Shown in pieces: positions 31,801 to 40,605 of a DNA stretch of 64,000 nt (position 1 is the first letter of the stretch; the number at the start of each line of letters is the position of its first letter). The notes beneath the pieces are model-generated. The model was not told where the DNA came from. It saw only the letters and a list, made by a program, of their open reading frames with translations, and did not search any database. Source of the stretch: Domibacillus indicus (GTDB lineage Bacteria > Bacillota > Bacilli > Bacillales > Domibacillaceae); assembly GCF_000970685.1 (NCBI RefSeq), contig NZ_LAJB01000003.1:310001-374000 (forward strand). Reading direction: 5' to 3'. The position numbers were made by a program, and so were the translations under genes.

Positions 31801-33618
31801 ATTCATCTCATATTGTTTCAATTTACGGTAGAAGGTGCTGCGCGGAATGCCCATTTTTCTGGCAGCGGTCGGCGCATGTCCTTTTGCTTCTTTCATAGCC
31901 CGTATCAGCTCCTCCCGCTCCAGCTCCTGCCGGGTTGTCCACTGTCTGCCGCTTTCCTGCTCCAGTGAAATCATGCAGTCAGACGGCGCGAGATCTTTCG
32001 GCACATGGTCACCGTATAAAATACGGACCCGGTCCAAAATATTAAACAGCTCACGGAAATTGCCAGGGAATGTGTGCTGCTTAAACACATGAATCAATGA
32101 TTCTGGCAGCCTGCCGTTCCAGTGGGTTCTTTTTTTGTAGTCCGCAATAAACTCTTCCATATCGCAAAGCCGCTGGCGGAGGGGAGGCAGCTGGATGGGA
32201 AATACGTAAATTCGGTAAAATAAATCCTCCCGCACCTTGCGGGTGTTGACCAGTTCAAGCAAATTGCGGTGAGTCGCCGTAATAATGCGGATGTTAATCG
32301 GAACCGGCCTGGACGCTCCGACCGGCATCACTTCCTGCTCCTGCAAAACACGCAGCAGTGAGATTTGCATTTGCTCCGGGATGTCGCCAATTTCATCTAA
32401 AAACAGGGTTCCTCCGTCCGCATCACGAATTTTCCCCTGATAGCCGCTCCGGCTCGCCCCGGTAAACGCGCCCGCTGTATAGCCAAACAGCTCACTTTCC
32501 ATCAGCGACGCCGGAATGGCCCCGCAGTTCACCGCTATAAACGGACCTCTTTTCCGGCTGCTGTTTTCATGAATAGCCCGTGCCAGGATTTCTTTTCCAG
32601 TACCGGTTTCACCATAAATATGGACAGCTGCATCTGTTTTGGCCACGCGCTCCGCCTGCCAGAGCGCGTGCCGGAATGATTCCGCCGTGCCGATCACTCC
32701 ATTGTAATGAAACCTGTCGATCCAGCCATTTAAAGACGGCGTTTTTTTCACAGGCACAAACTGGATAAGCCGGCCGATTTGAAAAGAACCGGCTTCATTA
32801 AAAACATCACGCATCACATCCTGCTTCCAGGCGTTTGACGGCAGCTCCTGCAGCGGAAACGGGATAGTCATCCGGCATTGCTCTTTCATTGCATCATTCA
32901 TCCACACAACCGAATCCGATGCGGAAACAGCCGCCATTGGAACCGGATGCTGGCGGTAAAAAGAAGCCGCCATAATAAGAGACTGCTCATCCATTTTCTC
33001 CATGGAGGCCCATTGCTGTTCAATCGCAAAAGCGGCAGCACACACAGCGGCCAGCATATGCTCATGGCGCGAATCGGCGAGCGCACTTGTCATATCGAGA
33101 ACACCAAGAAGCGTGCCATCCGGCGCATGGATCGGGGCCGCGGAGCAGGAAAAATGCTGAGAGGCGACTGAATAGTGCTCTGTTCCAATAACGGTAATGG
33201 CTTCGCCTGTTCTGAGAGCGGTTCCAACTGCATTTGTGCCAACGACGTCTTCTGTCCATCTGGAGCCTTCCACGAAGTTAATTTCCGACGCTCTTTTCAA
33301 TGTCTGGCCCGGGCCGCGCGCAGCTAATATATAGCCTTCGTTATCAATGAGCAGAATTATTGTATTAGCCTGGCGGATTGACTTGATCACTTTTTCCATA
33401 ATCGGTTCAGCAATCGATGTCAGCCGGTCATTTTTCTCAAGCCGCTGGCGCAGCTGTTCAGCTGTTAAAATGTCGCTGCCTTTGCCGTCATACGGATTTA
33501 CGCCTTTTCTCTGGCATATGTACCAGGATTCCTCAATGCGTTTTTGGAGACGCGCTTCATCCAATACCCCTTCCCTGACAAACCGCTGCCATACATCACG
33601 CTTCACCGTTTCACTCAT
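31798..33618 (-). CDS. acoR: Sigma-54-dependent activator AcoR
   Basis: A 606-residue enhancer-binding protein. The N-terminal half is a GAF-type sensor (about 60-215). The AAA+ domain has Walker A IYGETGTGKE, the sigma-54 contact loop AGAFTGAS and Walker B GGTLFLDEIGD. A Fis-type helix-turn-helix ends the protein (APTAARKMGIPRSTFYRKLKQY). The start ATG 33618 has AAGGAGG ten bases before it. Acetoin-responsive AcoR activates acoABC. Here acoR lies upstream of, and in line with, acoA rather than after acoL. Confidence 0.88.
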   Translation of the reverse strand: MSETVKRDVWQRFVREGVLDEARLQKRIEESWYICQRKGVNPYDGKGSDILTAEQLRQRLEKNDRLTSIAEPIMEKVIKSIRQANTIILLIDNEGYILAARGPGQTLKRASEINFVEGSRWTEDVVGTNAVGTALRTGEAITVIGTEHYSVASQHFSCSAAPIHAPDGTLLGVLDMTSALADSRHEHMLAAVCAAAFAIEQQWASMEKMDEQSLIMAASFYRQHPVPMAAVSASDSVVWMNDAMKEQCRMTIPFPLQELPSNAWKQDVMRDVFNEAGSFQIGRLIQFVPVKKTPSLNGWIDRFHYNGVIGTAESFRHALWQAERVAKTDAAVHIYGETGTGKEILARAIHENSSRKRGPFIAVNCGAIPASLMESELFGYTAGAFTGASRSGYQGKIRDADGGTLFLDEIGDIPEQMQISLLRVLQEQEVMPVGASRPVPINIRIITATHRNLLELVNTRKVREDLFYRIYVFPIQLPPLRQRLCDMEEFIADYKKRTHWNGRLPESLIHVFKQHTFPGNFRELFNILDRVRILYGDHVPKDLAPSDCMISLEQESGRQWTTRQELEREELIRAMKEAKGHAPTAARKMGIPRSTFYRKLKQYEMN

Positions 33619-33703
33619 CACAAAAAAGCCTCCTTTTATTAGAATAGCGCAAGGCATCTGAACCCGGATATTTTCTGCGATTAGACTTGTACTTTCTTTC
33701 CTA

Positions 33704-33739
33704 ATAAAAAAACGGATAAAAGGCGAGTGCTTTTATCCG
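33704..33739 (-). terminator. Terminator downstream of luxS
   Basis: On the minus strand CGGATAAAAG and CTTTTATCCG form a perfect 10-bp stem with a 7-nt loop followed by seven U, 17 bases after the luxS stop. Confidence 0.93.
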
Positions 33740-33755
33740 CTTGTCGGCGTATGGC

Positions 33756-34223
33756 TTAACCGGCAAATACTTCTGTCCATTCGTCTCTTTTGGCCAGCAT
33801 ATCGCGCGCAATTTCTTTCGCGCCTTCTAAGCTGTGGCTTGCCGCCCAGCCGCATTGTACCTCGTTGCATGCCGGCACTTCTGTTGCTTCCAGGACATCC
33901 TGCAGTGTTTTTTCTATGATGTTTAAAATATCCTCGTAATCTTCATGGTTGATCACCGCGATGTAATAACCGGTCTGGCACCCCATCGGGCTGATGTCGA
34001 CGATTTTATCGGAATGATTGCGGCTGAATTCCGCCATCATGTGCTCCAGTGAGTGAAGCGCCGGCATCTCCATATGTTCTTTATTCGGCTGGCAGAAACG
34101 GATATCATATTTTAAAATTTTATCGCCGTTCTGTCCTTCTTTTATTCCCGCCAGGCGGACATAGGGTGCTTTTACTTTTGTGTGATCTAAATTAAAGCTT
34201 TCTACATTCATTTCTTTTGTCAT
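33756..34223 (-). CDS. luxS: S-ribosylhomocysteine lyase LuxS
   Basis: A 155-residue LuxS that cleaves S-ribosylhomocysteine to homocysteine and DPD, the autoinducer-2 precursor. The metal site is complete: [10 protein letters not shown] gives HxxEH, and the third ligand Cys lies in [14 protein letters not shown]. The catalytic Cys is in [10 protein letters not shown]. Length is normal. It is monocistronic with its own terminator. Confidence 0.96.
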   Translation of the reverse strand: MTKEMNVESFNLDHTKVKAPYVRLAGIKEGQNGDKILKYDIRFCQPNKEHMEMPALHSLEHMMAEFSRNHSDKIVDISPMGCQTGYYIAVINHEDYEDILNIIEKTLQDVLEATEVPACNEVQCGWAASHSLEGAKEIARDMLAKRDEWTEVFAG

Positions 34224-34252
34224 TTTTGAAAACCTCTTTTCTTTTTACTATA

Positions 34253-34804
34253 TCATTCCATCGCAAAAAGGGAAACTTGCTTCCAGCCGTCTTCTTCTTT
34301 TTGGAACACCATAATCTGGCGCGTTGTCTGGCTTACTTCCTTGCCTGTGCTTACATCTTTTGAGGTAGATTCCATATTCATAAATACATTGGCTGTCATT
34401 TTGCTTTCATCATACTGGATGACGGTAGCGTTCACCGGCTTCATTGTAGCATCAAATGCTTGAAATACTTTTTGGATGTAAGCCTTTTCCTCCTCGTAAT
34501 CAAATGATTCAGGATTTTTGGAAATAGTGGACATATATGTTTCCAGATTTTTCTCGTTAAATGACTGGATTTGCTTGTCCAATACAGCAAGAATTGCCTC
34601 TTTTTCTGCCGCCGGTATATTCGCCGCTTCCTCGATCGGCGCTTTGACTGCCGCTGCCCGTTCTTCTGCGGTATGCGTTTCCTGAGCAGCGCTTTGCGGT
34701 TCGCCGTCTGATGCGGAGTTCACTGCTCCGTTATTTTTCTCTTCACTGCAAGCGGCCAATAACAGGCTCGTTATAAGAAAAGCAGATACCCATTTATATG
34801 TCAA
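34253..34804 (-). CDS. Putative lipoprotein
   Basis: About 183 residues with a signal peptide ending in the lipobox LLLAAC (Cys near residue 19), then a Ser/Ala/Glu-rich linker and a small domain with the look of an NTF2/SnoaL-type fold (IQSFNEKNLETYMSTISKNPESF...QTTRQIMVFQKEEDGWKQVSLF). I choose TTG 34804. The alternative ATG at 34867 lies inside the terminator of the upstream gene and would add 21 residues before the signal peptide. The function is unknown. Confidence 0.75.
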   Translation of the reverse strand: MTYKWVSAFLITSLLLAACSEEKNNGAVNSASDGEPQSAAQETHTAEERAAAVKAPIEEAANIPAAEKEAILAVLDKQIQSFNEKNLETYMSTISKNPESFDYEEEKAYIQKVFQAFDATMKPVNATVIQYDESKMTANVFMNMESTSKDVSTGKEVSQTTRQIMVFQKEEDGWKQVSLFAME

Positions 34805-34844
34805 AATATGTGCACGTCCTTTTTTCGGATATGCTTTTATTGTA

Positions 34845-34879
34845 AAAGAAAAATGGTCCGCGCTCAACCGGCACGGACC
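34845..34879 (-). terminator. Terminator of the Pro/Tyr-rich peptide gene
   Basis: On the minus strand GGTCCG and CGGACC close a 13-nt loop and are followed by ATTTTTCTTTT. It starts 7 bases after the stop at 34886. Confidence 0.7.
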
Positions 34880-34885
34880 GTTTTT

Positions 34886-35077
34886 TCAATAGTAGCCATA
34901 GTAAGGCGGACGGCCGTAAAAAATGGGGGTCAGCAGACCGCCTGTCAGGCCGCCAAGAAATCCGCCCAAAAACGGGCCCGGGCCTGGATAGCCGCCGTAA
35001 AAGTAAGGAGGCCGAGGCGGATAATATGGACGATAAGGTCGGTACGGATAATATGGACGCGGGTATACCGGACTCAT
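34886..35077 (-). CDS. Pro/Tyr/Gly-rich 63-residue peptide
   Basis: The product is built of PYYPYRPYRPYYPPRPP repeats, then a Gly/Phe-rich segment (GPFLGGFLGGLTGGLL) and a YYGYY end. ATG 35077 is chosen because AGGAG lies eight bases upstream; the in-frame ATG 35083 is too close to it. Such peptides are often spore coat or surface components, but nothing here proves that. It has its own terminator. Confidence 0.7.
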   Translation of the reverse strand: MSPVYPRPYYPYRPYRPYYPPRPPYFYGGYPGPGPFLGGFLGGLTGGLLTPIFYGRPPYYGYY

Positions 35078-35175
35078 ACACATCTCTCCTTTCGCTGTAG
35101 TGTATGCACTGAAAGAAGACAGGGTGAGAAATCATTTTTCGTCCGCTTATTTATCGCTGTGCTGGTCATCTTCAT

Positions 35176-35206
35176 AAAAAAAAGCCCCCTAAAGGGGCTT
35201 TTTTTT
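35176..35206. terminator. Terminator downstream of degU
   Basis: AAAGCCCC and GGGGCTTT pair around CTAAA with long A and T runs on both sides, overlapping the degU stop codon. Confidence 0.93.
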
Positions 35207-35885
35207 AACGAACTTCTACCCAGCCTTTTTTAATAGCGGTAACAACAGCCTGCGTGCGGTCGTTTACGTTCATTTTTTGCAAGATATTACTTACGTGGTT
35301 TTTAACGGTTTTTTCACTAATATATAATGCTTCACCGATACCCCGGTTGCTTTTTCCGTCAGCCAGCAGCTGAAGCACTTCACACTCACGGCGTGTCAGC
35401 AAGTGAAGCGGGCGGACAACCTCTGTTTGCTGGAACCCTTTTCCTTTTCCGTCATCACTGGAAAGGCGGCGGTAATCAGCGATTAAGTTATGTGTCACGC
35501 GCGGATGCAGGTAAGATCCTCCGTCTGCCACTACTTTCACTGCTTCTACTAATTCCTCGGCATCCATTTCTTTCAGCAGGTACCCGAGAGCACCGGACTG
35601 CAATGCGTGTGTCACGTAGTTTTCATCATCATGAATAGATAAAATGATTACTTTTGTATCCGGATACTTGTCTACAAGCTTGCGCGTTGCTTCAACACCG
35701 TTCACATCCGGCATGTTAATGTCCATAATGACAACATCAGGGCTATACTCTTCAACAAGCGAAAGCGCTTCTGAGCCATCGTCTCCTTCTGCCAGCACTT
35801 CAAACGTTTCTTCAAAATCGAGAATGCGTTTTACCCCTTCACGAAATAGCTGGTGGTCATCAATAATAATAATTTTCGTTGTCAT
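35205..35885 (-). CDS. degU: Response regulator DegU
   Basis: A 226-residue two-component regulator. The receiver domain has the phospho-acceptor Asp in [13 protein letters not shown] (about residue 56), and a LuxR-type helix-turn-helix closes the protein ([28 protein letters not shown]). DegU controls exoenzymes, motility and competence. It lies 13 bases after degS. It could regulate several nearby wall hydrolase and flagellar genes. Confidence 0.95.
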   Translation of the reverse strand: MTTKIIIIDDHQLFREGVKRILDFEETFEVLAEGDDGSEALSLVEEYSPDVVIMDINMPDVNGVEATRKLVDKYPDTKVIILSIHDDENYVTHALQSGALGYLLKEMDAEELVEAVKVVADGGSYLHPRVTHNLIADYRRLSSDDGKGKGFQQTEVVRPLHLLTRRECEVLQLLADGKSNRGIGEALYISEKTVKNHVSNILQKMNVNDRTQAVVTAIKKGWVEVR

Positions 35886-35898
35886 TATCTTTCCTCCT

Positions 35899-37065
35899 CT
35901 AAGTCAATGGCTGCTCGATTATCGGAACACTGATTAAAACAGCGGTCCCGTTATTTGGTTTTGAATGAATGGTAATATCCCCATTCAGCAGGTCAATACG
36001 TTCCTTCATTCCCATTATGCCAAAAGAGCCTGTTTTTTTCTCGTTTGGATCAAATCCATCGCCGTTATCTTTCACAACAGCCAGTACTTGTTCTTTTTTT
36101 ATTTCGAGTTTTACTTGAATCTCTGATGCATTGGAATGCTTTAATGCGTTTTGGACCGATTCCTGGATCAGACGGAACAGCGCTACTTCCATATTAGATG
36201 GGAGCCGCTTCTCAAGGCCCAGATTCACAAATTTTATTTCCGGTACAGCCGATTTAGCACGGTTGTACTCGCTTACGGTGGCCAAATACTTTTTTAGGGT
36301 TGGAATCAACCCAAGATCATCAAGGGCCATAGGGCGCAGGTCATAAATGATTCTTCGCACTTCATAAAGAGCGGAGCGCACCATTTTTTTCAGGTCGCGG
36401 ATTTCTTTAAAGGCTGCTTCCACGCCCCGCTCCCGGTATAATTTTTCAATTAAATCGGACCGCATCAAAACATTGGCCATCATTTGGGCCGGCCCATCAT
36501 GAATTTCACGCGACAGGCGCTTTCGCTCTTCTTCCTGGGCTTCCATAACCTGCAGGCCGAATGCCTGCTTCAGCTGTGCATCTTCAAGAGCACGGCCAAA
36601 CTGCTTCATATCCTGCGTTAAATAATTTAAGACGACTGCCGTTTGTGAAACAAGATGCTCTGCCCGCTCAATGGTTGTATGTACGGATGCCAGACGGCGG
36701 TCAAGCTCATTGCGGCGCTCTATTAATTGCTTTTCATTTTGACGCAAAACAAGCAGCTTCATTTGTAAATCATGTGCTTGTTCATATGCCTGCCGCACCA
36801 CTTCTTCCGGATAAACCGAGAAGTCACGGCTTACTTCTGAGAGACGCTGGCGGGCCATCTTCACTTTGCGTTCCAGATCTTCCTGCTCGATGATGGCGGA
36901 ATGAATCTGGCCTTTAATAAGGTTGAGCTCTGTCATGAGCGTTTCATAGTCTGCTCTGCTTTGTTCTGCAATTGAAAAAATCTGGTCCTTGCTTTGATCG
37001 ACGGTTTCCACCATTTTATCTAAAATCGTATCAAGAAGCTTTGTATCTGAATTTCGTATCGACAT
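35899..37065 (-). CDS. degS: Sensor histidine kinase DegS
   Basis: A 388-residue cytoplasmic HisKA_3 kinase with an N-terminal coiled-coil sensor (about 1-180), the phospho-His in [15 protein letters not shown] (near 190) and an HATPase domain ([38 protein letters not shown]). No membrane segments, as for DegS. GGAAGGA precedes the ATG. It phosphorylates DegU. Confidence 0.95.
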   Translation of the reverse strand: MSIRNSDTKLLDTILDKMVETVDQSKDQIFSIAEQSRADYETLMTELNLIKGQIHSAIIEQEDLERKVKMARQRLSEVSRDFSVYPEEVVRQAYEQAHDLQMKLLVLRQNEKQLIERRNELDRRLASVHTTIERAEHLVSQTAVVLNYLTQDMKQFGRALEDAQLKQAFGLQVMEAQEEERKRLSREIHDGPAQMMANVLMRSDLIEKLYRERGVEAAFKEIRDLKKMVRSALYEVRRIIYDLRPMALDDLGLIPTLKKYLATVSEYNRAKSAVPEIKFVNLGLEKRLPSNMEVALFRLIQESVQNALKHSNASEIQVKLEIKKEQVLAVVKDNGDGFDPNEKKTGSFGIMGMKERIDLLNGDITIHSKPNNGTAVLISVPIIEQPLT

Positions 37066-37385
37066 AAGCGGTTTCCTTCCAAATTTAATTGCCTGGACCT
37101 GTACGAAAGATTCAGCTCATATTTCACAAGGCTGTGTCTTTCGATGGTGGAAATAATACATAAATTCGTTTAAATCAATCAAAAAAGACCCGGTGAAAAC
37201 CTCACACGAAAAGGTCCATTTTATTATAACATTAGTTTAAGAAACAAACATTAAAGTTTATTTACGATTCGTTTAAAAGTATTTCGAAGCATGCCTCTTT
37301 TCATTCAGACTTTTTTCCTTTACGATAATGACCACTACCGATTACCCTTATTTTTTCTTTTTAAACCTGATGAGGAGGAATTTTT
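37066..37385. other. Divergent promoter region of degSU and yvyE
   Basis: This 320-base AT-rich region holds no gene. A perfect TATAAT on the minus strand (37223-37228) without a good -35 may serve degS. AGGAGG at 37373-37378 is the yvyE ribosome binding site. A weak GACC...GGTC pairing near 37187-37216 lacks a U-run. Confidence 0.5.
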
Positions 37386-38024
37386 TTGTTATCTCACTAC
37401 AAAACTGTTAAATCAGCAGGCGAGCATGAAATTGTTATTCAGAAATCGCGCTTTATCGCCCATGTTACAAGAGCTGAATCTGCCGAAGAAGCTACGGCAT
37501 TTATTGAAAAAATAAAAAAGCAGCACTGGAATGCCACGCATAATTGCTCAGCTTATATGATTGGCGAGCATGACCATATTCAAAAAGCAAATGATGACGG
37601 CGAGCCATCAGGAACAGCCGGAGTGCCCATTTTAGAAGTGATCAAAAAACGCGGGCTGAAGGATACCGCTATTGTGGTGACGCGCTACTTCGGCGGCATT
37701 AAGCTTGGAGCAGGCGGGTTAATCCGCGCTTATGGAAAAGCAGCATCAGAGGGGCTAAATGCGGCAGGGATTGTGGAACGGCGGCTGATGAAGGTTGTCA
37801 CTGCTTCGGTTGACTATACATGGCTCGGCAAAATTGAAAATGAGCTGCGCGATTCGATTTATGAGATTAAGGAAATTCATTATGGAGAACATGTAGATAT
37901 AGATGTTTTTGTAGAAGAAAACACAGTCCCTTCTTTTTGCAGCTGGATGACTGAATTAACAAACGGGCAGGCTGCATTTTCTGAAGGAAGCATTTTATAT
38001 ATGGAAAAAAACGTCGAATTTTAA
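37386..38024 (+). CDS. yvyE: YigZ/IMPACT family protein YvyE
   Basis: A 212-residue UPF0029 protein with TTG start (AGGAGG seven bases upstream). Family marks are KSRFIAHVTRAESAEEA, HNCSAYMIGE, DDGEPSGTAGVPIL and TRYFGGIKLGAGGLIRAYG. In B. subtilis it flanks degS in the same divergent arrangement. The molecular function is unsettled; eukaryotic IMPACT relatives act in translation control. Confidence 0.92.
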   Translation: MLSHYKTVKSAGEHEIVIQKSRFIAHVTRAESAEEATAFIEKIKKQHWNATHNCSAYMIGEHDHIQKANDDGEPSGTAGVPILEVIKKRGLKDTAIVVTRYFGGIKLGAGGLIRAYGKAASEGLNAAGIVERRLMKVVTASVDYTWLGKIENELRDSIYEIKEIHYGEHVDIDVFVEENTVPSFCSWMTELTNGQAAFSEGSILYMEKNVEF

Positions 38025-38030
38025 AAAAAA

Positions 38031-38060
38031 TTGAACGAATTGATCTTTTCATAGTAAAAT
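38031..38060 (+). promoter_or_regulatory. Sigma-A promoter of tagU
   Basis: TTGAAC (38031-38036), an 18-base spacer and TAAAAT (38055-38060), about 45 bases before the tagU start and just after the yvyE stop. Confidence 0.55.
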
Positions 38061-38106
38061 AGTAAATGGCTCAAAATTGAATATTACGTTTAAAGGAGAT
38101 AAATAT

Positions 38107-39237
38107 ATGAGTTCACCCAATCAACGCGTGGGTCGGCGCCGTAAAAAAACACAAAAGCGCCGGGTTGTATTTTTCGCTCTCTTTCTTCCCCTGCTGCTTG
38201 TTCTTTTTACAGGGATGGGTTACGGTGCTTTCTTGCATAAAAAAGCGGAAACCGTTTTGTCTGAGTCTTATATGAATGACGGGCGTGAAAAATCAGACCT
38301 GCGCGATGCAGAAGTTCATCCTCTAGAAGACAATGTGTCCATTTTATTTATGGGTATTGATGACAATGTTAACCGGGACTACGGTGATAATACCCGGACA
38401 GACGCACTCGTTCTGGCTACATTAAATATTGAAGACAAAACGATTAAAATGGTCAGTATTCCGCGTGATTCTTACGCGTATATTCCAGCAGAAGGCCACA
38501 ACAATAAAATCAACCACGCGCATGCGGTCGGCGGTCCAACCGCAACCATTGAGGCGGTTGAAGAATTGCTTGATGTCCCGGTTGATTATTATGTACGCAT
38601 GAATTTTTATGCTTTTGTCGATGTTGTGGATGCATTGGACGGAATCAAATTTGACGTTCCGTTTGAAATTACCGAAAAAAATTCGGATGATAAACACAAT
38701 GCTGTCCACCTGGAGCCGGGTATGCAGACGCTCGATGGCCAGGAAGCATTGGCACTTGCCCGCACACGCAAGTATGACAGTGACATTGAACGCGGCAAAC
38801 GCCAGCAGGAAGTGCTTCAGGCGATCGCCAAAAAAGCATTGTCGCTTAACTCTCTCACCAAATATGACGAAATGCTTGAGGCCGTTGGTTCAAATATGCG
38901 GACCGATATGACCTTTAGTGAAATGAAATCTTTTATTGAATACGGAAAAAATGACGATGTTCTTAACTTTGATACAATGACACTGGCTGGGTCCGATGAT
39001 TTCCTGGATTCCGGTGCTTACGTTTACCGTCTTGATGAAATAGAGCTTGAAGCAGTCAAAGGCAAATTACAGCGCCACCTCGGCATTGAGGCTTCATCAG
39101 ACACGGATGAAGAGGACACTGATTCAGAGTACGAAGAAAACAGTACAGAAGATGACGAGTCAGGATATGAAGAAAGCTATACAGAAGACGAATCATTCAG
39201 CAGCGATGAAGAATCATACAGTACAGATGAGGAATAA
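38107..39237 (+). CDS. tagU: LytR-CpsA-Psr family wall polymer ligase
   Basis: A 376-residue LCP protein that attaches teichoic acid-type polymers to peptidoglycan. One N-terminal membrane helix (about 25-47, after a basic QKRR segment) is followed by the LCP domain with NTRTDALVLA, SIPRDSYAYI and the conserved Arg/Lys of LARTRKYDSD and ERGKRQQEV. The start is ATG 38107 with AAGGAGA upstream. The last 47 residues form an extremely acidic Asp/Glu/Ser tail not usual for the family. It faces tagO. Confidence 0.9.
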   Translation: MSSPNQRVGRRRKKTQKRRVVFFALFLPLLLVLFTGMGYGAFLHKKAETVLSESYMNDGREKSDLRDAEVHPLEDNVSILFMGIDDNVNRDYGDNTRTDALVLATLNIEDKTIKMVSIPRDSYAYIPAEGHNNKINHAHAVGGPTATIEAVEELLDVPVDYYVRMNFYAFVDVVDALDGIKFDVPFEITEKNSDDKHNAVHLEPGMQTLDGQEALALARTRKYDSDIERGKRQQEVLQAIAKKALSLNSLTKYDEMLEAVGSNMRTDMTFSEMKSFIEYGKNDDVLNFDTMTLAGSDDFLDSGAYVYRLDEIELEAVKGKLQRHLGIEASSDTDEEDTDSEYEENSTEDDESGYEESYTEDESFSSDEESYSTDEE

Positions 39238-39280
39238 AAAACGCCGCTCCGTTATAAACTAACGGAAGCGGCGTTTTTGT
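39236..39280. terminator. Bidirectional terminator between tagU and tagO
   Basis: ACGCCGCT-CCGTTA pairs with TAACGG-A-AGCGGCGT (one bulge) and has A and T runs on both sides. Confidence 0.9.
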
Positions 39281-39285
39281 TTTTG

Positions 39286-40353
39286 CTATAGATTTTTTTT
39301 TGTACCGCTTCTGACAAAATTAAGCAGCGGTTTGTAATCGTTGCTGATCAGGCCAATACTTTCAACGAACAGCTCAATTGCCACAGTAATGACCGCCATC
39401 ATGATGATCGCTCCCCAGAGGGTTGCCATTGAGAAAATAATAGCAGCAAGCCCAAACAGCATAGCAATCATATAAATGATTAAAACGGTTTGTTTATGTG
39501 TGTAGCCTGTCCTAAGCAGGCAATGATGCAGATGGGACTTATCCGGCGCAGAAATCGGCTGATTGTTCAGCTTCCGGCGGATAATTGCAAAAATCGTATC
39601 AGAAATCGGCACTCCGAGTATAATAATTGGGATAATTAAGGAAACAACCGTAACGTTTTTAAAACCGAGCAATGAAACGACTGAAATAATATAGCCGAGA
39701 AACAGCGCTCCCGTATCCCCCATGAAAATTTTGGCGGGATGAAAATTGTGTTTTAAAAACCCGATTGTGCTGGCCGCCACAATAAGCGCCACACTCATAA
39801 CATACACATCGCCTTTTAAAAAGGCCATAAAGCTGATTGTCAGTAATGCAATGGTAGATACACCAGCAGCCAGCCCGTCCAGCCCGTCAATCAAATTAAT
39901 CGCATTTGTAATCGCGACAATCCAGATAATGGTCAGCGGAATGCTGAAAAAGCTGTTAAATTCAATGGTTCCGCCAAACGGCAGGTTAAAAAACTCCAGG
40001 CGGACATCACCGTACACAACCACTACAAGCGCTGCCGCAATTTGTCCGGCCAGCTTGACCCTGGCTGAAAGTTCAAACCGGTCATCGAAGACTCCCGTTA
40101 AAATAATGATAAAGCTTCCAATAATAATGGCAGGGTTCATTAACGGCAAATCATACGGAGCAGCCGGACGCAAGACAAGCATACCGATCAGGAAGCTGAT
40201 AAAAATCGCCAGCCCCCCCATGCGCGGCATGATCCGCTGATGCACTTTCCGGTAGTTTGGTTTATCGACGGCTCCAATCGCAATGGCAAATTTTTTCACA
40301 AGCGGTGTAATGGCTAAAGAAGCCAGTACACAGATAATAAAGGCAACAATCAT
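39286..40353 (-). CDS. tagO: Undecaprenyl-phosphate GlcNAc-1-phosphate transferase TagO
   Basis: A 355-residue polytopic enzyme (about 10-11 helices) that starts wall teichoic acid synthesis by making undecaprenyl-PP-GlcNAc. MraY/WecA-family motifs include DKPNYRKVHQRIMPRMGG, TNAINLIDGLDGLAAG, FMGDTGALFLG and DKSHLHH. AGGGAGGA precedes the ATG. Its pairing with tagU resembles the B. subtilis tagO-lytR region without the tua genes. Confidence 0.93.
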   Translation of the reverse strand: MIVAFIICVLASLAITPLVKKFAIAIGAVDKPNYRKVHQRIMPRMGGLAIFISFLIGMLVLRPAAPYDLPLMNPAIIIGSFIIILTGVFDDRFELSARVKLAGQIAAALVVVVYGDVRLEFFNLPFGGTIEFNSFFSIPLTIIWIVAITNAINLIDGLDGLAAGVSTIALLTISFMAFLKGDVYVMSVALIVAASTIGFLKHNFHPAKIFMGDTGALFLGYIISVVSLLGFKNVTVVSLIIPIIILGVPISDTIFAIIRRKLNNQPISAPDKSHLHHCLLRTGYTHKQTVLIIYMIAMLFGLAAIIFSMATLWGAIIMMAVITVAIELFVESIGLISNDYKPLLNFVRSGTKKNL

Positions 40354-40605
40354 AAGATCCTCCCTCTGTCGGCCACAAGCATAGTTTATATATAAACGTT
40401 ATTATTTTATTTTTCCTCAACTTCAACATTATAATCCCAAACCATTATTATATCCACCATAAACGTGAAAAAGACGCGATATTTTCTTTCATGCCGTATT
40501 CTGTTAAGATAAGGATGGGCAGCTGCATGCACCGCATCCAGTCATCAAGCCCTTGTGAACCGTATAAAAGCGGGTCCCTGGAACGTATTCTGAGGAGTGA
40601 AAAAA

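Noticed and set aside
34805-34867. ATG 34867 as lipoprotein start
   Set aside because: It lies within the terminator of the upstream gene and would place 21 extra residues before the signal peptide.
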